Assembly (NCBI GenBank): GCA_043804925.1
Contig: JAZDIP010000069.1
Location: forward strand, 1-64,000
Direction: 5' to 3'
Length of the DNA: 64,000 nucleotides
From: ChocPot-Mid sp043804925
GTDB lineage: Bacteria > Bacteroidota > Ignavibacteria > Kapaibacteriales > UBA2268
Shown: positions 44,714 through 53,753 of the stretch, piece by piece
How positions within the stretch are numbered: the stretch's first letter is position 1
Layout of the letters: every line of letters starts with the position of its first letter
The notes under the pieces: generated by a model
Seen by the model: the letters and a program-made list of their open reading frames with translations, nothing else
Database searches by the model: none
Told to the model about the DNA's origin: nothing
Made by a program: the position numbers and the translations under genes

Positions 44714-46153
44714 TTATGCCGAAAAATTATCAGAATAGTCATGGTGAAATCCAACTTCAACATTTTGAAGTACCCCAAGTGCATCATCTGTTAGTACGGC
44801 TACAGAGAAATATAAAGTTAAAAGATAATGTTTTCCCGATTGCGGGCTTATACCAACGAACTGAACAGTCAGACTTGGTGAGTGTTCGCCCTGAATACCT
44901 GTCTGGTGTAGTCCAACTACCCCCTGTTCTCTTTCACCAACACGCATTAGAAGAATATCAGTTGTACCGGGACCATAGGGATTACGAGTTCGGCTCCTGA
45001 CTTCCAGCTTATCACAAGGTACGAGAGGAACACCACGCCAAGTTATAAAGGGTGTTCCAAACATATTAATAGCGACAGGAGGAACACCCCTACGTGTACA
45101 TTCACGCCCAAAAGCTGCAATAGCCCTGGGATGCGCAAGGAAGAAAGCGGGCTTTTTCCAGACCCTGCTTAATAGAGAATCGAGATCGTCGGGAGTAGGC
45201 GGACCGTACTTGGTTTCGACCTTCATCAGAGGTGACACATTATTTAAAAGGCCAAAATCAGGATTATTAATAATTTCGGATTCCTGCTTTTCTTTTATAC
45301 CTTCTATTGTAAGACGAAATTGTTCCCTTGTCTGGTCTATTGGTTCATTATAAATATCCGTAATTCGTGTTGGTATTTTCAGTATAGTCTGAATGACACT
45401 TAAATCATATTCACGGGCTTCTTCTTCATAATCAATAAAAGTTTCAGGTATTACAGCTTCTTCGTCATGACCGGTTATCATTTCGATACCTTTTTCTCCA
45501 TATAGAGAAACTTTATCTTTTAATAGTAATCTTTCTTCAACAGCTTTTTTAAGATTTTGTTTCAATTCTTCAGAGGTATTAAGTATTTTATCGAAGTCTT
45601 TTTTCTCGAGAACGAGTAGTTGTGTATGAGTCAATGTCCTGACAGTTGAGTCGCTTGGAAGTTCTTCATAAAGGTCAACTTCACCAAAGAATTTTCCTTC
45701 GCCAAGTACATTAACTCTCAAATTTTCTGTTTGTTCTCCTGCCATAAGAACTTCGACTTTGCCTTTTGCTATTATGCAAAACCTATCACCCTGCTCTCCT
45801 TCTTTGACAATAACCTGTCCTAACTCAAACTCTTTTATGATAAATATTGAAGCTATCTTCTCAAGTATCTCTGATTGAAGATTTTCGAACATCGGAATAC
45901 TTCTAAGACTTTCAGGATTAATATAAGGAGTCCCATTCATATCTGCGATGTTCACTTTTAGATTTTCCCGTAATACGATTTTTGTTCTGTTAACACGGTA
46001 AATTCCTGCATCGAGATTAACCCACGGGAGAAGCTTGAGTAGCCATCTCGGTGTAATAGATACCATTTGTGGAACAGTAATCGTTGCGTTAGAAAGGTTG
46101 CGAGCTACCTTAATTTTTAGGCTTTGTTCGGTTTGGTTGCTGAAGTTATTCAT
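44714..46153 (-). CDS. Family 2 encapsulin shell protein with inserted cNMP-binding-like domain
   Basis: 479 aa. The N-terminal SNATITVPQMVSITPRWLLKLLPWVNLDAGIYRVNR and the C-terminal half from about 280 (REQFRLTIEGIKEKQ, AHPRAIAAFGRECTRRGVPPV, MFGTPFITWRGVPLVPCDKL, GVVGLHQTGIQG) match SrpI-type encapsulins with an HK97 fold. Residues about 87-195 form a cyclic-nucleotide-binding-like domain (KIASIFIIKEFELGQVIVKEGEQGDRFCIIAKGKVEVL). Its phosphate-binding cassette reads FGEVDLYEELPSDSTVRT, without the usual Arg, so cNMP binding is doubtful. The product should form a protein shell; insertion of this domain defines the 2B type. Ahead of a cysteine desulfurase gene in one operon. Confidence 0.92.
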   Translation of the reverse strand: MNNFSNQTEQSLKIKVARNLSNATITVPQMVSITPRWLLKLLPWVNLDAGIYRVNRTKIVLRENLKVNIADMNGTPYINPESLRSIPMFENLQSEILEKIASIFIIKEFELGQVIVKEGEQGDRFCIIAKGKVEVLMAGEQTENLRVNVLGEGKFFGEVDLYEELPSDSTVRTLTHTQLLVLEKKDFDKILNTSEELKQNLKKAVEERLLLKDKVSLYGEKGIEMITGHDEEAVIPETFIDYEEEAREYDLSVIQTILKIPTRITDIYNEPIDQTREQFRLTIEGIKEKQESEIINNPDFGLLNNVSPLMKVETKYGPPTPDDLDSLLSRVWKKPAFFLAHPRAIAAFGRECTRRGVPPVAINMFGTPFITWRGVPLVPCDKLEVRSRTRNPYGPGTTDILLMRVGEREQGVVGLHQTGIQGEHSPSLTVQFVGISPQSGKHYLLTLYFSVAVLTDDALGVLQNVEVGFHHDYSDNFSA

Positions 46154-46439
46154 AATTTTACCACAATTAATTCATAATGTTTTTTACATTTTTTAAAGAA
46201 AATAACATTTTTCAAAAATACAAAAAATAATTCGAAAACAAAAGACGAAATTATTATTCTTAATTGATATAGATTATCATAAGTTTACGAAAAAACATTC
46301 GACATTAACAAAATATCGCGTGATAATAATTATCTGAAAAAAATAATTTATTACTGTTTTCTCCCATACCTGTTTCTTAAATAATTGTTGCACTAGAAGT
46401 TTTTTTAATTCAAACCTGAACAATTTTTGGTATCTAATT
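46154..46439. other. AT-rich region upstream of the encapsulin gene
   Basis: 286 nt without a convincing gene; a short minus-strand frame (46277-46462) overlaps the neighbour and is ignored. It must contain the encapsulin operon promoter. No TAnnTTTG element or repeat was identified with confidence. Confidence 0.4.
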
Positions 46440-46937
46440 CTAATCCTCAATAAAAAAAGCATCCTCTATTGGCGGATTATTTTTCAATTGTTCGAGAAAG
46501 ATTTTTACTTTCTCGTTGGGATTTATTATTGCAACAACTTTTTCTGTAACATCAACAAATTTTATATCATTATCCGCAGAATAAATTTCCCATTTAGATA
46601 CGATACAGGAAAGATTCTCCTTCTTAGCAAGTTCATCGAGTTCTTTTGTGAATTTATCGAGAATGTTATTCACAGTTCCTTTACCAAAGCCCTTATCGTG
46701 AGCAATCATTTGTAAAATTGCTACTCTATCGCTTAACTTTGCAGCTTTTATTGTGTCTCCGGCATCCTTTGCCTCGTTGTATTCAAGCATTAATTTTTTC
46801 AAATCCTCTTGATGATATTGCGATTGATAATATGCAATAGCGACTCCTCTCGAATCGAATATTCCGATTTTTGGTTTTTGTGCAAATACAGTAGAAATTG
46901 CGAATGCAAAACATAATATTATTATAAGACTTCTCAT
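46440..46937 (-). CDS. Exported protein, weakly OmpH/Skp-like
   Basis: 165 aa from the ATG at 46937 (MRSLIIILCFAFA); 22 more codons are open upstream but precede the ribosome site AAAGGGAAC. Signal peptide with cleavage after VFA. The mature start KPKIGIFDSRGVAIAYYQSQYHQEDLKKLM and the end NEKVKIFLEQL recall OmpH-like chaperones, which are also short and helix-rich. The middle FTKELDELAKKENLSCIVSKWEI resembles the conserved strand near the OmpH C-terminus. Weak assignment. Confidence 0.6.
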   Translation of the reverse strand: MRSLIIILCFAFAISTVFAQKPKIGIFDSRGVAIAYYQSQYHQEDLKKLMLEYNEAKDAGDTIKAAKLSDRVAILQMIAHDKGFGKGTVNNILDKFTKELDELAKKENLSCIVSKWEIYSADNDIKFVDVTEKVVAIINPNEKVKIFLEQLKNNPPIEDAFFIED

Positions 46938-47093
46938 ATTGTTCCCTTTAAAAATAAAACAAATTAAGAATTTAATTTGACTAACAAAAATCATTCTTGA
47001 CAAAAGAACAGCAAATATTTTTTTTTATGTGTTAAAAATAATTTATATTTGGAATGAGCTGACTGAAATTATTACAAATTAAAAGGAGGAACC

Positions 47094-47783
47094 ATGAAAA
47101 AATACTTTGCAGAATTTATCGGAACATTCTGGTTGGTTTTGGGAGGTTGCGGAAGCGCTGTTCTGGCAGCGGCTTATCCTGAATTAGGTATCGGTTTCGT
47201 TGGTGTTGCAATAGCTTTTGGATTAACTGTTTTGACAATGGCTTATGCAATCGGACACATTTCCGGCTGTCATCTTAATCCTGCTGTTTCTGTAGGTTTA
47301 TGGATTGGCGGAAGATTTGATTTCAAAGATTTAATCCCTTACATTATTGCTCAGGTATTAGGTGGAATATTAGCTGCTGCTATTTTGTATCTAATAGCAA
47401 TAGGCAAAACGGACTTTGTAATGGGTGGGTTTGCTGCAAACGGATACGGAGAGCATTCACCGGGAGGATATAGTATGCTTGCGGCATTAGTAACTGAAAT
47501 AGTAATGACCTTTATGTTTTTAATTATTATTTTGGGAGCAACCCATTCAAAAGCACCAAAGGGATTTGCAGGAATAGCTATAGGTCTGGGACTGACACTG
47601 ATTCATTTAATCAGTATTCCTGTTACAAACACGTCAGTTAATCCTGCGAGAAGTACAAGTCAGGCAATCTTTGCCGGTGACTGGGCATTAGGACAGTTGT
47701 GGCTTTTCTGGGTAGCACCTATTGTCGGAGCGGCATTAGCAGGATTGGTTTACAAGTTATTATCAGTTGATGAAAAGGAATAA
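47094..47783 (+). CDS. aqpZ: Aquaporin Z-like channel (MIP family)
   Basis: 229 aa with six membrane helices and two NPA boxes: HLNPAVSVG and VNPARSTSQA. The Arg after the second NPA and KYFAEFIGTFWLVLGG at the start are typical of AqpZ. Length agrees. It passes water across the inner membrane. TATATTTG at 47044-47051 fits the -7 consensus about 43 nt upstream; AAAGGAGG is the ribosome site. Confidence 0.94.
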   Translation: MKKYFAEFIGTFWLVLGGCGSAVLAAAYPELGIGFVGVAIAFGLTVLTMAYAIGHISGCHLNPAVSVGLWIGGRFDFKDLIPYIIAQVLGGILAAAILYLIAIGKTDFVMGGFAANGYGEHSPGGYSMLAALVTEIVMTFMFLIIILGATHSKAPKGFAGIAIGLGLTLIHLISIPVTNTSVNPARSTSQAIFAGDWALGQLWLFWVAPIVGAALAGLVYKLLSVDEKE

Positions 47784-47820
47784 TTAGCTTAGATAATATC
47801 CCGAGAGATTTTTAAATATT

Positions 47821-47859
47821 TGTCTGTATCTTGAACTTTAAAAATGAAAGATACAGACA
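47821..47859. terminator. Bidirectional terminator after aqpZ
   Basis: 12-bp perfect arms TGTCTGTATCTT (47821-47832) and AAGATACAGACA (47848-47859) with A/T-rich flanks. It lies between converging aqpZ and the GIY-YIG gene. Confidence 0.75.
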
Positions 47860-47890
47860 TTTATATTTCAGTAAATTGAAATAATAAAAC

Positions 47891-48259
47891 CTAAACTAAC
47901 CTGATTTTTTCTTTCTTATTATATGTCTTTTCGGATAATGGCCGAAATTTATCAACCCAGAGCATTTCTAATATCTCAAGGTCTTCGTTGTAATCATAAG
48001 TAGTATCTTCTTTCAACTCGAGAGTTTCAAGAACTTCATAATCAAAGGCATCCTCCCCATACTTATTCCAGTCTTCCTGTAAGGCAAAGTTAAAATGATT
48101 CCCATTATTCAGGGACATTTTTAAGGTCAGTTCTTTGTTCTTCAGATTTAACGAACTACCTAAAAACACTTTTCCATTCTTTGTATTTTTTAATGTAAAA
48201 ATACCTTTTGGCTGAACAACGCTTTTGTACTCTTCCTTTAATTTCTTTTTGTCAATCAT
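47891..48259 (-). CDS. GIY-YIG-like nuclease family protein
   Basis: 122 aa. PKGIFTLKNTKNGKVFLGSSLNLKNKE corresponds to the GIY-YIG core in a divergent GIF/F-LG form, followed by NHFNFALQEDWNKYGEDAFDYEVLETLE, typical of small GIY-YIG proteins. The catalytic Arg is not obvious (GSSLNL in place of GxSxNLxxR), so activity is uncertain. Its first 26 nt are duplicated at 48756-48781 in front of the cupin gene. Confidence 0.78.
   Translation of the reverse strand: MIDKKKLKEEYKSVVQPKGIFTLKNTKNGKVFLGSSLNLKNKELTLKMSLNNGNHFNFALQEDWNKYGEDAFDYEVLETLELKEDTTYDYNEDLEILEMLWVDKFRPLSEKTYNKKEKIRLV
48234..48259 (-). repeat. 26-bp direct repeat, copy 1 (5' end of GIY-YIG gene)
   Basis: Encodes MIDKKKLKE, the first codons of the GIY-YIG gene. 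An identical copy lies 522 bp away at 48756-48781, with the cupin gene in between. Confidence 0.85.
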
Positions 48260-48269
48260 TTTTAATAAA

Positions 48270-48746
48270 TTATTTTGATTTTACAGCAATATATATATAT
48301 TTTAGATTCTTGTTCCCTGTATTAACCATATTGTGTTCAGTAAACGGAGGACAAAATGCAATATCTCCAAATTTTAAATCAAAGCTTGTATTTCCGGATA
48401 TTAAAAATTTTCCTTCTCCTTCTAAGATGATTATCATTTCTTCATATATTTTACTGTTATGCACCCCGACAGATTCATTTGGAGCAAGCGTTACAACACC
48501 TGAATAAAATACAACAGAATCTTTTATTCCTTCAAGTATTCTTTGATATTCAGTCGAATCAGGATTAAAAGAAATCACTTTTGGCAAAGGATATATTTTA
48601 GCTGAATCCAAAGTTTGAGCAAAAACCATATTCTGAAAAGGAAAGATAAAACCTAAAAATATTAATAAAAAAACCATATTTATTTTAGCTGAAAATAGGT
48701 AATTGAAGATTTTATTTTTTTTCCGTTCTATGAATTTTATATTCAT
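48270..48746 (-). CDS. Exported cupin-domain protein
   Basis: 158 aa from ATG 48746 (the frame opens with GTG three codons earlier). A hydrophobic segment (INMVFLLIFLGFIFPFQNMVFA) at residues 22-43 is an unusually late signal or anchor. The cupin core is VVTLAPNESVGVHNSKIYEEMIIILEGEGKF and FGDIAFCPPFTEHNMVNTG, with His residues placed for metal binding. Substrate unknown. The ribosome site GGAG lies within the 26-bp repeat at 48756-48781. It sits between two copies of the GIY-YIG gene start, so it looks inserted. Confidence 0.78.
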   Translation of the reverse strand: MNIKFIERKKNKIFNYLFSAKINMVFLLIFLGFIFPFQNMVFAQTLDSAKIYPLPKVISFNPDSTEYQRILEGIKDSVVFYSGVVTLAPNESVGVHNSKIYEEMIIILEGEGKFLISGNTSFDLKFGDIAFCPPFTEHNMVNTGNKNLKYIYIAVKSK

Positions 48747-48755
48747 CTTACGCAC

Positions 48756-48781
48756 TCCTTTAATTTCTTTTTGTCAATCAT
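48756..48781 (-). repeat. 26-bp direct repeat, copy 2
   Basis: Identical to 48234-48259. Here it reads as a 12-codon stub (MIDKKKLKECVR, stop) ahead of the cupin gene and supplies its ribosome binding site. With copy 1 it brackets the cupin gene. Confidence 0.85.
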
Positions 48782-48794
48782 AAAATAATTAAAA

Positions 48795-49226
48795 TTATTT
48801 TCTTTCAAGAACAATATTTATCTCATCTTCATTTTCGTATATTCTCTTAACTTTGGGATAATATTCTTTGTACTTCCAAAGTCTATATCCAGACTTAAAT
48901 GCAAACATCTCAAAATATAAGATAGTATCTCTTGGACATAAAAAGAATGAGAAAGAATAATTACCGGTTGAATCAGTTTTTGTATTATCCGCCAATCCAT
49001 TGGGATATGATTTATTAACTGAATCAACAAAAAATATTAAAGAATCATGGATATTTGGATTTTTTATTCCAACAAAAACACTATCAATTGGAAAACCAGT
49101 AATTTGATCTGTGATTTTACCCTTAATAGCATAAATATTGTCAGATAATTCAACTTCAGTATTACAACTATAAATCACCATAAGTACAATGATTGCGATG
49201 GCATACGATATAATTTTTTTCATAAA
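48795..49226 (-). CDS. Putative lipoprotein with carboxypeptidase-regulatory-like domain
   Basis: 143 aa from ATG 49226 (MKKIISYAIAIIVLMVIYSC); 15 codons upstream are open but precede it. Lipobox VIYSC. The mature part has IYAIKGKITDQITGFPIDSVFVGIKN and TDSTGNYSFSFFLCP, the pattern of a CarboxypepD_reg-like beta-sandwich. Membrane attached, probably periplasmic. Function unknown. It stops 13 nt before the GIY-YIG-start repeat. Confidence 0.68.
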   Translation of the reverse strand, partial: FMKKIISYAIAIIVLMVIYSCNTEVELSDNIYAIKGKITDQITGFPIDSVFVGIKNPNIHDSLIFFVDSVNKSYPNGLADNTKTDSTGNYSFSFFLCPRDTILYFEMFAFKSGYRLWKYKEYYPKVKRIYENEDEINIVLERK

Positions 49227-49321
49227 TGTAACAATATTTAAATGAAACTTAAACTCAAAATATCCAAACATCTTCCTTTTTATTTCCTCATAGATTAAAT
49301 TATTATAAATTGATTATTCAA

Positions 49322-49720
49322 CTACAATTTATTTTTTTTCATCATCAATTTCTCTTCATTTTCCATTACCCTAAATTTAACAATTTTTTTGATTAAATCA
49401 AGAGGTAAGGGTTTATCTAATGAAAACTGAATAGTTCCTTTTGAGCATTTATATTCAGTTAATTCATGCCTAAATGCTTCAATACCAGAAGATGTAGGAA
49501 AAAATCCTATATGATTTTTAAAAACGCCAAAATAAACAAGTATGCCATTGTATTTGTATGCCGGCATCTGATAACTTATTACTTCTTCTGCATTCGGAGC
49601 AACTTTTTTTATTGTCTGCCGAAGTTTCTCAAGTTTTTCTCTAACAGATTCAACTTGTTGTGCTACATATTCATCAATGGTTTTTAAAGATTTATTGGGG
49701 TGATCTGTTTTCATTTTCAT
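49322..49720 (-). CDS. DUF1801-family protein
   Basis: 132 aa. TIDEYVAQQVESVREKLEKLRQTIKKVAPNAEEVISYQMPAYKYNG, then HIGFFPTSSGIEAF and GTIQFSLDKPLPLDLIKKIVKFR, all match DUF1801 (iron-chaperone/YdhG-like fold, about 115-130 aa). Cytoplasmic; function unclear. The N-terminal 10 residues may be translated from a later Met. Confidence 0.88.
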   Translation of the reverse strand: MKMKTDHPNKSLKTIDEYVAQQVESVREKLEKLRQTIKKVAPNAEEVISYQMPAYKYNGILVYFGVFKNHIGFFPTSSGIEAFRHELTEYKCSKGTIQFSLDKPLPLDLIKKIVKFRVMENEEKLMMKKNKL

Positions 49721-49745
49721 TTTTAATTCTTCATATTACCAACAA

Positions 49746-52700
49746 CTATCTACTGATATCCAACCTCTTACTGATTCTATAAGAAGGAGTTTGAAGGATG
49801 TAATAATAACTGCCATTGGGAAGCTCAGGTAATTCCAAATCGAGAGTATAAGAACCGGCTGGTAAATTTCCTTTTTGTAAAGTTTTTACAACTTTTCCAA
49901 GCATATCTACTAAATATAAAAACGTGTGACCATCCTCATAAACTTCAAATTCAATACTTGTATTTTTCTCAACAGGATTTGGTTTGTTTTGGGCAAGATA
50001 AATTTTGCCATCTGCATCAAATAATCTAAGCCCACCTTTTTTGCAAAAATCAATTAATTTAAATTCTGCTGAACTTAAAGTAATCGCTGTTTTCCCTTTA
50101 CCTTTCAATCTCAGATTTGATAATTTCAATTCAGTAATTGTATCGTTGCCTAAGGCAACCCTGAATTTTAATGTTTTTAAAATATTACTTTCGTTAAAAA
50201 CTGATGGTAAATCGAATGTAAGAATCCGGCTTTTTTCTTCAACTCTGCTCGAATAATCTTTAAACATGGGTTCGAGCATAGTACCGTTGAATTGCAAATC
50301 AACAGTAAAACCCTCTATTGTTTCACGAAACATAGAATTATTCAAATACGCAACTTTTATAGGAACATCAATAATACTTCCCTCCTTGGCTTCAATACCA
50401 GTTATTGATATAGTGGCAGTATCAATAATTGGCAAAACACCTTCGCCAAGTAATGGAATTATTGCTTCCTGCCCATAAGCATCATACTTAATCGAAATAA
50501 TAGAATTGCTTCTTTCCGCTTTTTCAGGCATGAACCTCAATATAAAATCTTTCCCTTCATTTGGAGCTAATGTTGTAGTTTCGCTGCCCTTAATAATAAA
50601 AAAATGGTCAATATCAGGACCCGGAATAGATACTGATAATATCTTTATTGTTTTACTTGAAACATTTTTTATGAGAAGTGTTAACATTGTATCTTTAAAT
50701 TCGCCTAAATCTACTTTTCCGAAATCAATATAATCAGTTGATACAGCCAACTCCGGCTGAAAACCGTTTCCGGAAATCTTAGAAACAAGGGTTTCACCGG
50801 GTATATCTATCTCAATGTCACACTCCCTTAATCCATCATTCAAGGGTGAGAAAATAATTTCCAAAGGTTGTACGGACAATGAATCCAGTTCAGTTATTTT
50901 TTCTTTATTAACTATCTGGAAATCACCCGGATTCTTCCCCTTTAATCTAATATCCTTAATCCTGATTAAAAAAGGCGACCTGTTCAGGAGAAAGGTATCC
51001 AAATAGAACTGGTTAGTCTGTCCTGTTATTACATCAGGCAGTTTATGGTCAAAAGCCAAAACATCTGCATGGTTAATATCAATAGGACAATCGGTTGAAT
51101 CCATTTGCAAATCTCTTTTATCCAGGTTCCAAATCTTTGCAGTACTGTCCCAACTCGATGTTAAAATACGGCTGCCGTCAAAATTGAAAACTGCAAATTG
51201 AACTGCATTCGTATGCTCCTTTAAAGTTTTAACCAAATTGCCTGTTTCCGAATCCCACATTTTTGCAAATTTATCTATTGAAGTAGTAAGAAAATATTTT
51301 CCAGTATAATCAAAATTTGCTGAATTAATTGGATTGATACCGCTTATAGAATCAGTATGAGTTATGGTAAATAATGTATCACCGGTTTCAATATCCCACA
51401 TAACAGCTCTGCCAAACCAACCTGCAGAAACGAGTTTTTTCCCGTCGGGACTGAAATCTGCATGTATCACACTACCATTGTTAAATGAAAATGTCCTGTA
51501 TAATTCCCATTTATCTGTCTTCCATATTCTTATTTTACTCGAATTACCAACAGTAACAACATACTTGCCATCCGAACTAAACTCTGCAAACCATAATCTG
51601 AATGTTTCTTTTGTTAAATTCTGAATGAAATCCCCTGTTTTAGCATCCCAAATCTTTGCGGTTCCATCCCATGATGCCGTAATGATATACTTTCCATCAG
51701 GAGAATAATTCGCTGATTTTACTTCTGCCAAATGTCCTGATAAGGTCATGATACTTTTACTGAACTTTTCTTCAGGATTTGTTATATCCCAAATTTTAAC
51801 TGTAGAATCATCACTTGCAGTAATCACATAATTTCCATCTGGACTGAAGTTTGCCCATCTTAATGGTGCAGTGTGACCAATAAGTTTATGAAGTTCAAAT
51901 CCGTTATTAGAATTCCAGACCTTAGCTGATAAATCAGTACTTGCACTAACAACCATATCGCCAATCTCATTAAAATTTGCTGACTGAACTGCCTGCCTAT
52001 GCCATAAGTCCATAGTTTGTCCAACATTGTTAGGCCAAAGCTGAATCGCACGGATTATACATCCATCGGTTATTTCATCAGGAACCACCCATTGAAATTT
52101 TAAGCCATTGATATTTTTTGCAAGCACATTCCAATTGTCACCATTATCCAATGTGTATTCCAATTGAATGACATCTTTTGGTAAAACACCTGTCCACTCC
52201 ACTGAGACAGTGTCACCTATCACTAAAGTTTCACCACAAACAGGTTTTGTTAGCGTTAAATTCCTTTGCTTGGGAGGTGTGTTGGGAAAACCTCCGGTAA
52301 TAAGCAATGCTTCTCCGTAACAGGCATTTGAGACAATGACCAAACTGTCAAAAATCAAAGCAGAATCCAAAGGTGCAAACTTGATTGTCAAGGGATGTGG
52401 TTCATCCTTTTTTATCCTGATTACAGGATTTGAAGCATCTGGTGCGCCTATTGTTACCTGCAAATAGTCAGAAGTAAATTTCATATCGGTAATAAGGATA
52501 TCATCATTTCTTGCAGTTATTGTTGCTTCGAGTTCTTTTGACATACCGGGAATTACCGCACTGAAATTTAAATATTTTGGCTCCACTTCAAAGAAAGGCC
52601 TATATTTATCAGGTAAAATAAATATTATTGAATCGGATATTTTATCTTGAGCAATATCAAATTGGATTAAATGTTCTTCTTCGCAATTTTGTAATGACTG

Positions 52701-53507
52701 CCAGATTAGTTTTGCAGGTTTGTAGTTGTAAATATAAGCCAGACATGAATTTACTGACTTAACAACCTGGGAGGTATCATTTATATTACCAAAGTATTTT
52801 CCTCCTGTAGAATCTGCAACAATTTGAAACTCTTCCTTAACCTCATCTCCTAAAGTAAGACAATAGAATTTAATTCCTCTTTGATTAAGGAGTTCAATAA
52901 CGTATTTATATGAAGTAACATTTTTTCTGTCAGTAATCAAAACAAGTGCTTTGTCGAATTTTCCTGTATTGGCTTCAGCTATAGCTCCTATTGGATAATT
53001 AATAAGACCGGTAGCATAATTTGAAAATTGTGATTGTTCCAATAATTCAATACCATCATTTAGTTTTTTACTGTCTTTGGTAAAATCCAGATTAATATAA
53101 CTGAACTGGTCAAAACTTGTTAAGGAACAATCGGATGTGCCATTTAAAACATTTCCTGATAACAATTTCGCAGTATATTTAGCAAGATTGAACCAATCCG
53201 TATTCCCTGCCTGAGAACCAATAGCCAGGTCAACACAAATCGTCAGGGATACCGATGTGAATGGAGTTTGTTCAGGATTAATAAGGTTTAAGATTGCTAA
53301 ACCGGAACCGGCATCACTGGCAGATAAATTTTCTATTTTAAAATTATTTTCAGGAATATATTTATCATTAAAAATAAATACATCTGATTGAACCTGAGGA
53401 AAATCCAATATTTCATAATTTAAAACATTCAGCGATTTTTGTGAAAATGCCAAACAATGCGTCAAAAGAAGCAATAAAAAAATATGTAAAAATTTATATC
53501 TCATCAT
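49746..53507 (-). CDS. Large T9SS-secreted protein: VWA-like domain, WD40 propeller, sorting domain
   Basis: 1,253 aa; the second Met (53504) is an equal start. Signal peptide (FLHIFLLLLLTHCLA). Residues about 75-250 look VWA-like (SLTICVDLAIGSQAGNTD, KALVLITDRKNVT). About 300-520 are beta-sandwich modules (LTKPVCGETLVIGDTVSVEW). About 520-820 are seven WD40 blades, each ending in KxWD/N (STDLSAKVWN, DDSTVKIWD, SWDGTAKIWD, GRAVMWD, and so on), enough for a closed propeller. Then more Ig-like modules, and from about 1165 the T9SS sorting domain (LAQNKPNPVEKNTSIEFEV to GSYYYILQTPSYR). Surface scaffold or adhesin is plausible; a secreted WD40 fusion is unusual. Confidence 0.85.
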   Translation of the reverse strand: MMRYKFLHIFLLLLLTHCLAFSQKSLNVLNYEILDFPQVQSDVFIFNDKYIPENNFKIENLSASDAGSGLAILNLINPEQTPFTSVSLTICVDLAIGSQAGNTDWFNLAKYTAKLLSGNVLNGTSDCSLTSFDQFSYINLDFTKDSKKLNDGIELLEQSQFSNYATGLINYPIGAIAEANTGKFDKALVLITDRKNVTSYKYVIELLNQRGIKFYCLTLGDEVKEEFQIVADSTGGKYFGNINDTSQVVKSVNSCLAYIYNYKPAKLIWQSLQNCEEEHLIQFDIAQDKISDSIIFILPDKYRPFFEVEPKYLNFSAVIPGMSKELEATITARNDDILITDMKFTSDYLQVTIGAPDASNPVIRIKKDEPHPLTIKFAPLDSALIFDSLVIVSNACYGEALLITGGFPNTPPKQRNLTLTKPVCGETLVIGDTVSVEWTGVLPKDVIQLEYTLDNGDNWNVLAKNINGLKFQWVVPDEITDGCIIRAIQLWPNNVGQTMDLWHRQAVQSANFNEIGDMVVSASTDLSAKVWNSNNGFELHKLIGHTAPLRWANFSPDGNYVITASDDSTVKIWDITNPEEKFSKSIMTLSGHLAEVKSANYSPDGKYIITASWDGTAKIWDAKTGDFIQNLTKETFRLWFAEFSSDGKYVVTVGNSSKIRIWKTDKWELYRTFSFNNGSVIHADFSPDGKKLVSAGWFGRAVMWDIETGDTLFTITHTDSISGINPINSANFDYTGKYFLTTSIDKFAKMWDSETGNLVKTLKEHTNAVQFAVFNFDGSRILTSSWDSTAKIWNLDKRDLQMDSTDCPIDINHADVLAFDHKLPDVITGQTNQFYLDTFLLNRSPFLIRIKDIRLKGKNPGDFQIVNKEKITELDSLSVQPLEIIFSPLNDGLRECDIEIDIPGETLVSKISGNGFQPELAVSTDYIDFGKVDLGEFKDTMLTLLIKNVSSKTIKILSVSIPGPDIDHFFIIKGSETTTLAPNEGKDFILRFMPEKAERSNSIISIKYDAYGQEAIIPLLGEGVLPIIDTATISITGIEAKEGSIIDVPIKVAYLNNSMFRETIEGFTVDLQFNGTMLEPMFKDYSSRVEEKSRILTFDLPSVFNESNILKTLKFRVALGNDTITELKLSNLRLKGKGKTAITLSSAEFKLIDFCKKGGLRLFDADGKIYLAQNKPNPVEKNTSIEFEVYEDGHTFLYLVDMLGKVVKTLQKGNLPAGSYTLDLELPELPNGSYYYILQTPSYRISKRLDISR

Positions 53508-53753
53508 CTACAAAAATAACTTAATTTATCCAATCAATTCAAAAGAACTTAATTCAAATCCCATATATTATCATATAAATCAAATATTATACCAACAAAA
53601 ATTTAAATCCTGTGAATCGAGTCTTTACTAAGTGAAAATAATTTCACAATTGAGTATTATTTTACACATGTAAACCTGACACTTTAGTAAAATCTGACAC
53701 TTTATTATTGTCCAATATTTTCCTGACATTTTGGCATAAAGACATTATGGCAT
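53508..53753. other. Intergenic region with CTGACACTTTA repeat
   Basis: 246 nt without a gene, between the WD40 gene start and the sigma-factor terminator. CTGACACTTTA occurs at 53676-53686 and 53694-53704, and GGCATAAA occurs at 53733 and 53749. GTGAAAATAATTTCAC is a short inverted repeat near 53632. Meaning unknown. Confidence 0.35.

Noticed and set aside
46277..46462. Small minus-strand frame upstream of the encapsulin gene
   Set aside because: Overlaps the OmpH-like gene end and is AT-rich without any motif.
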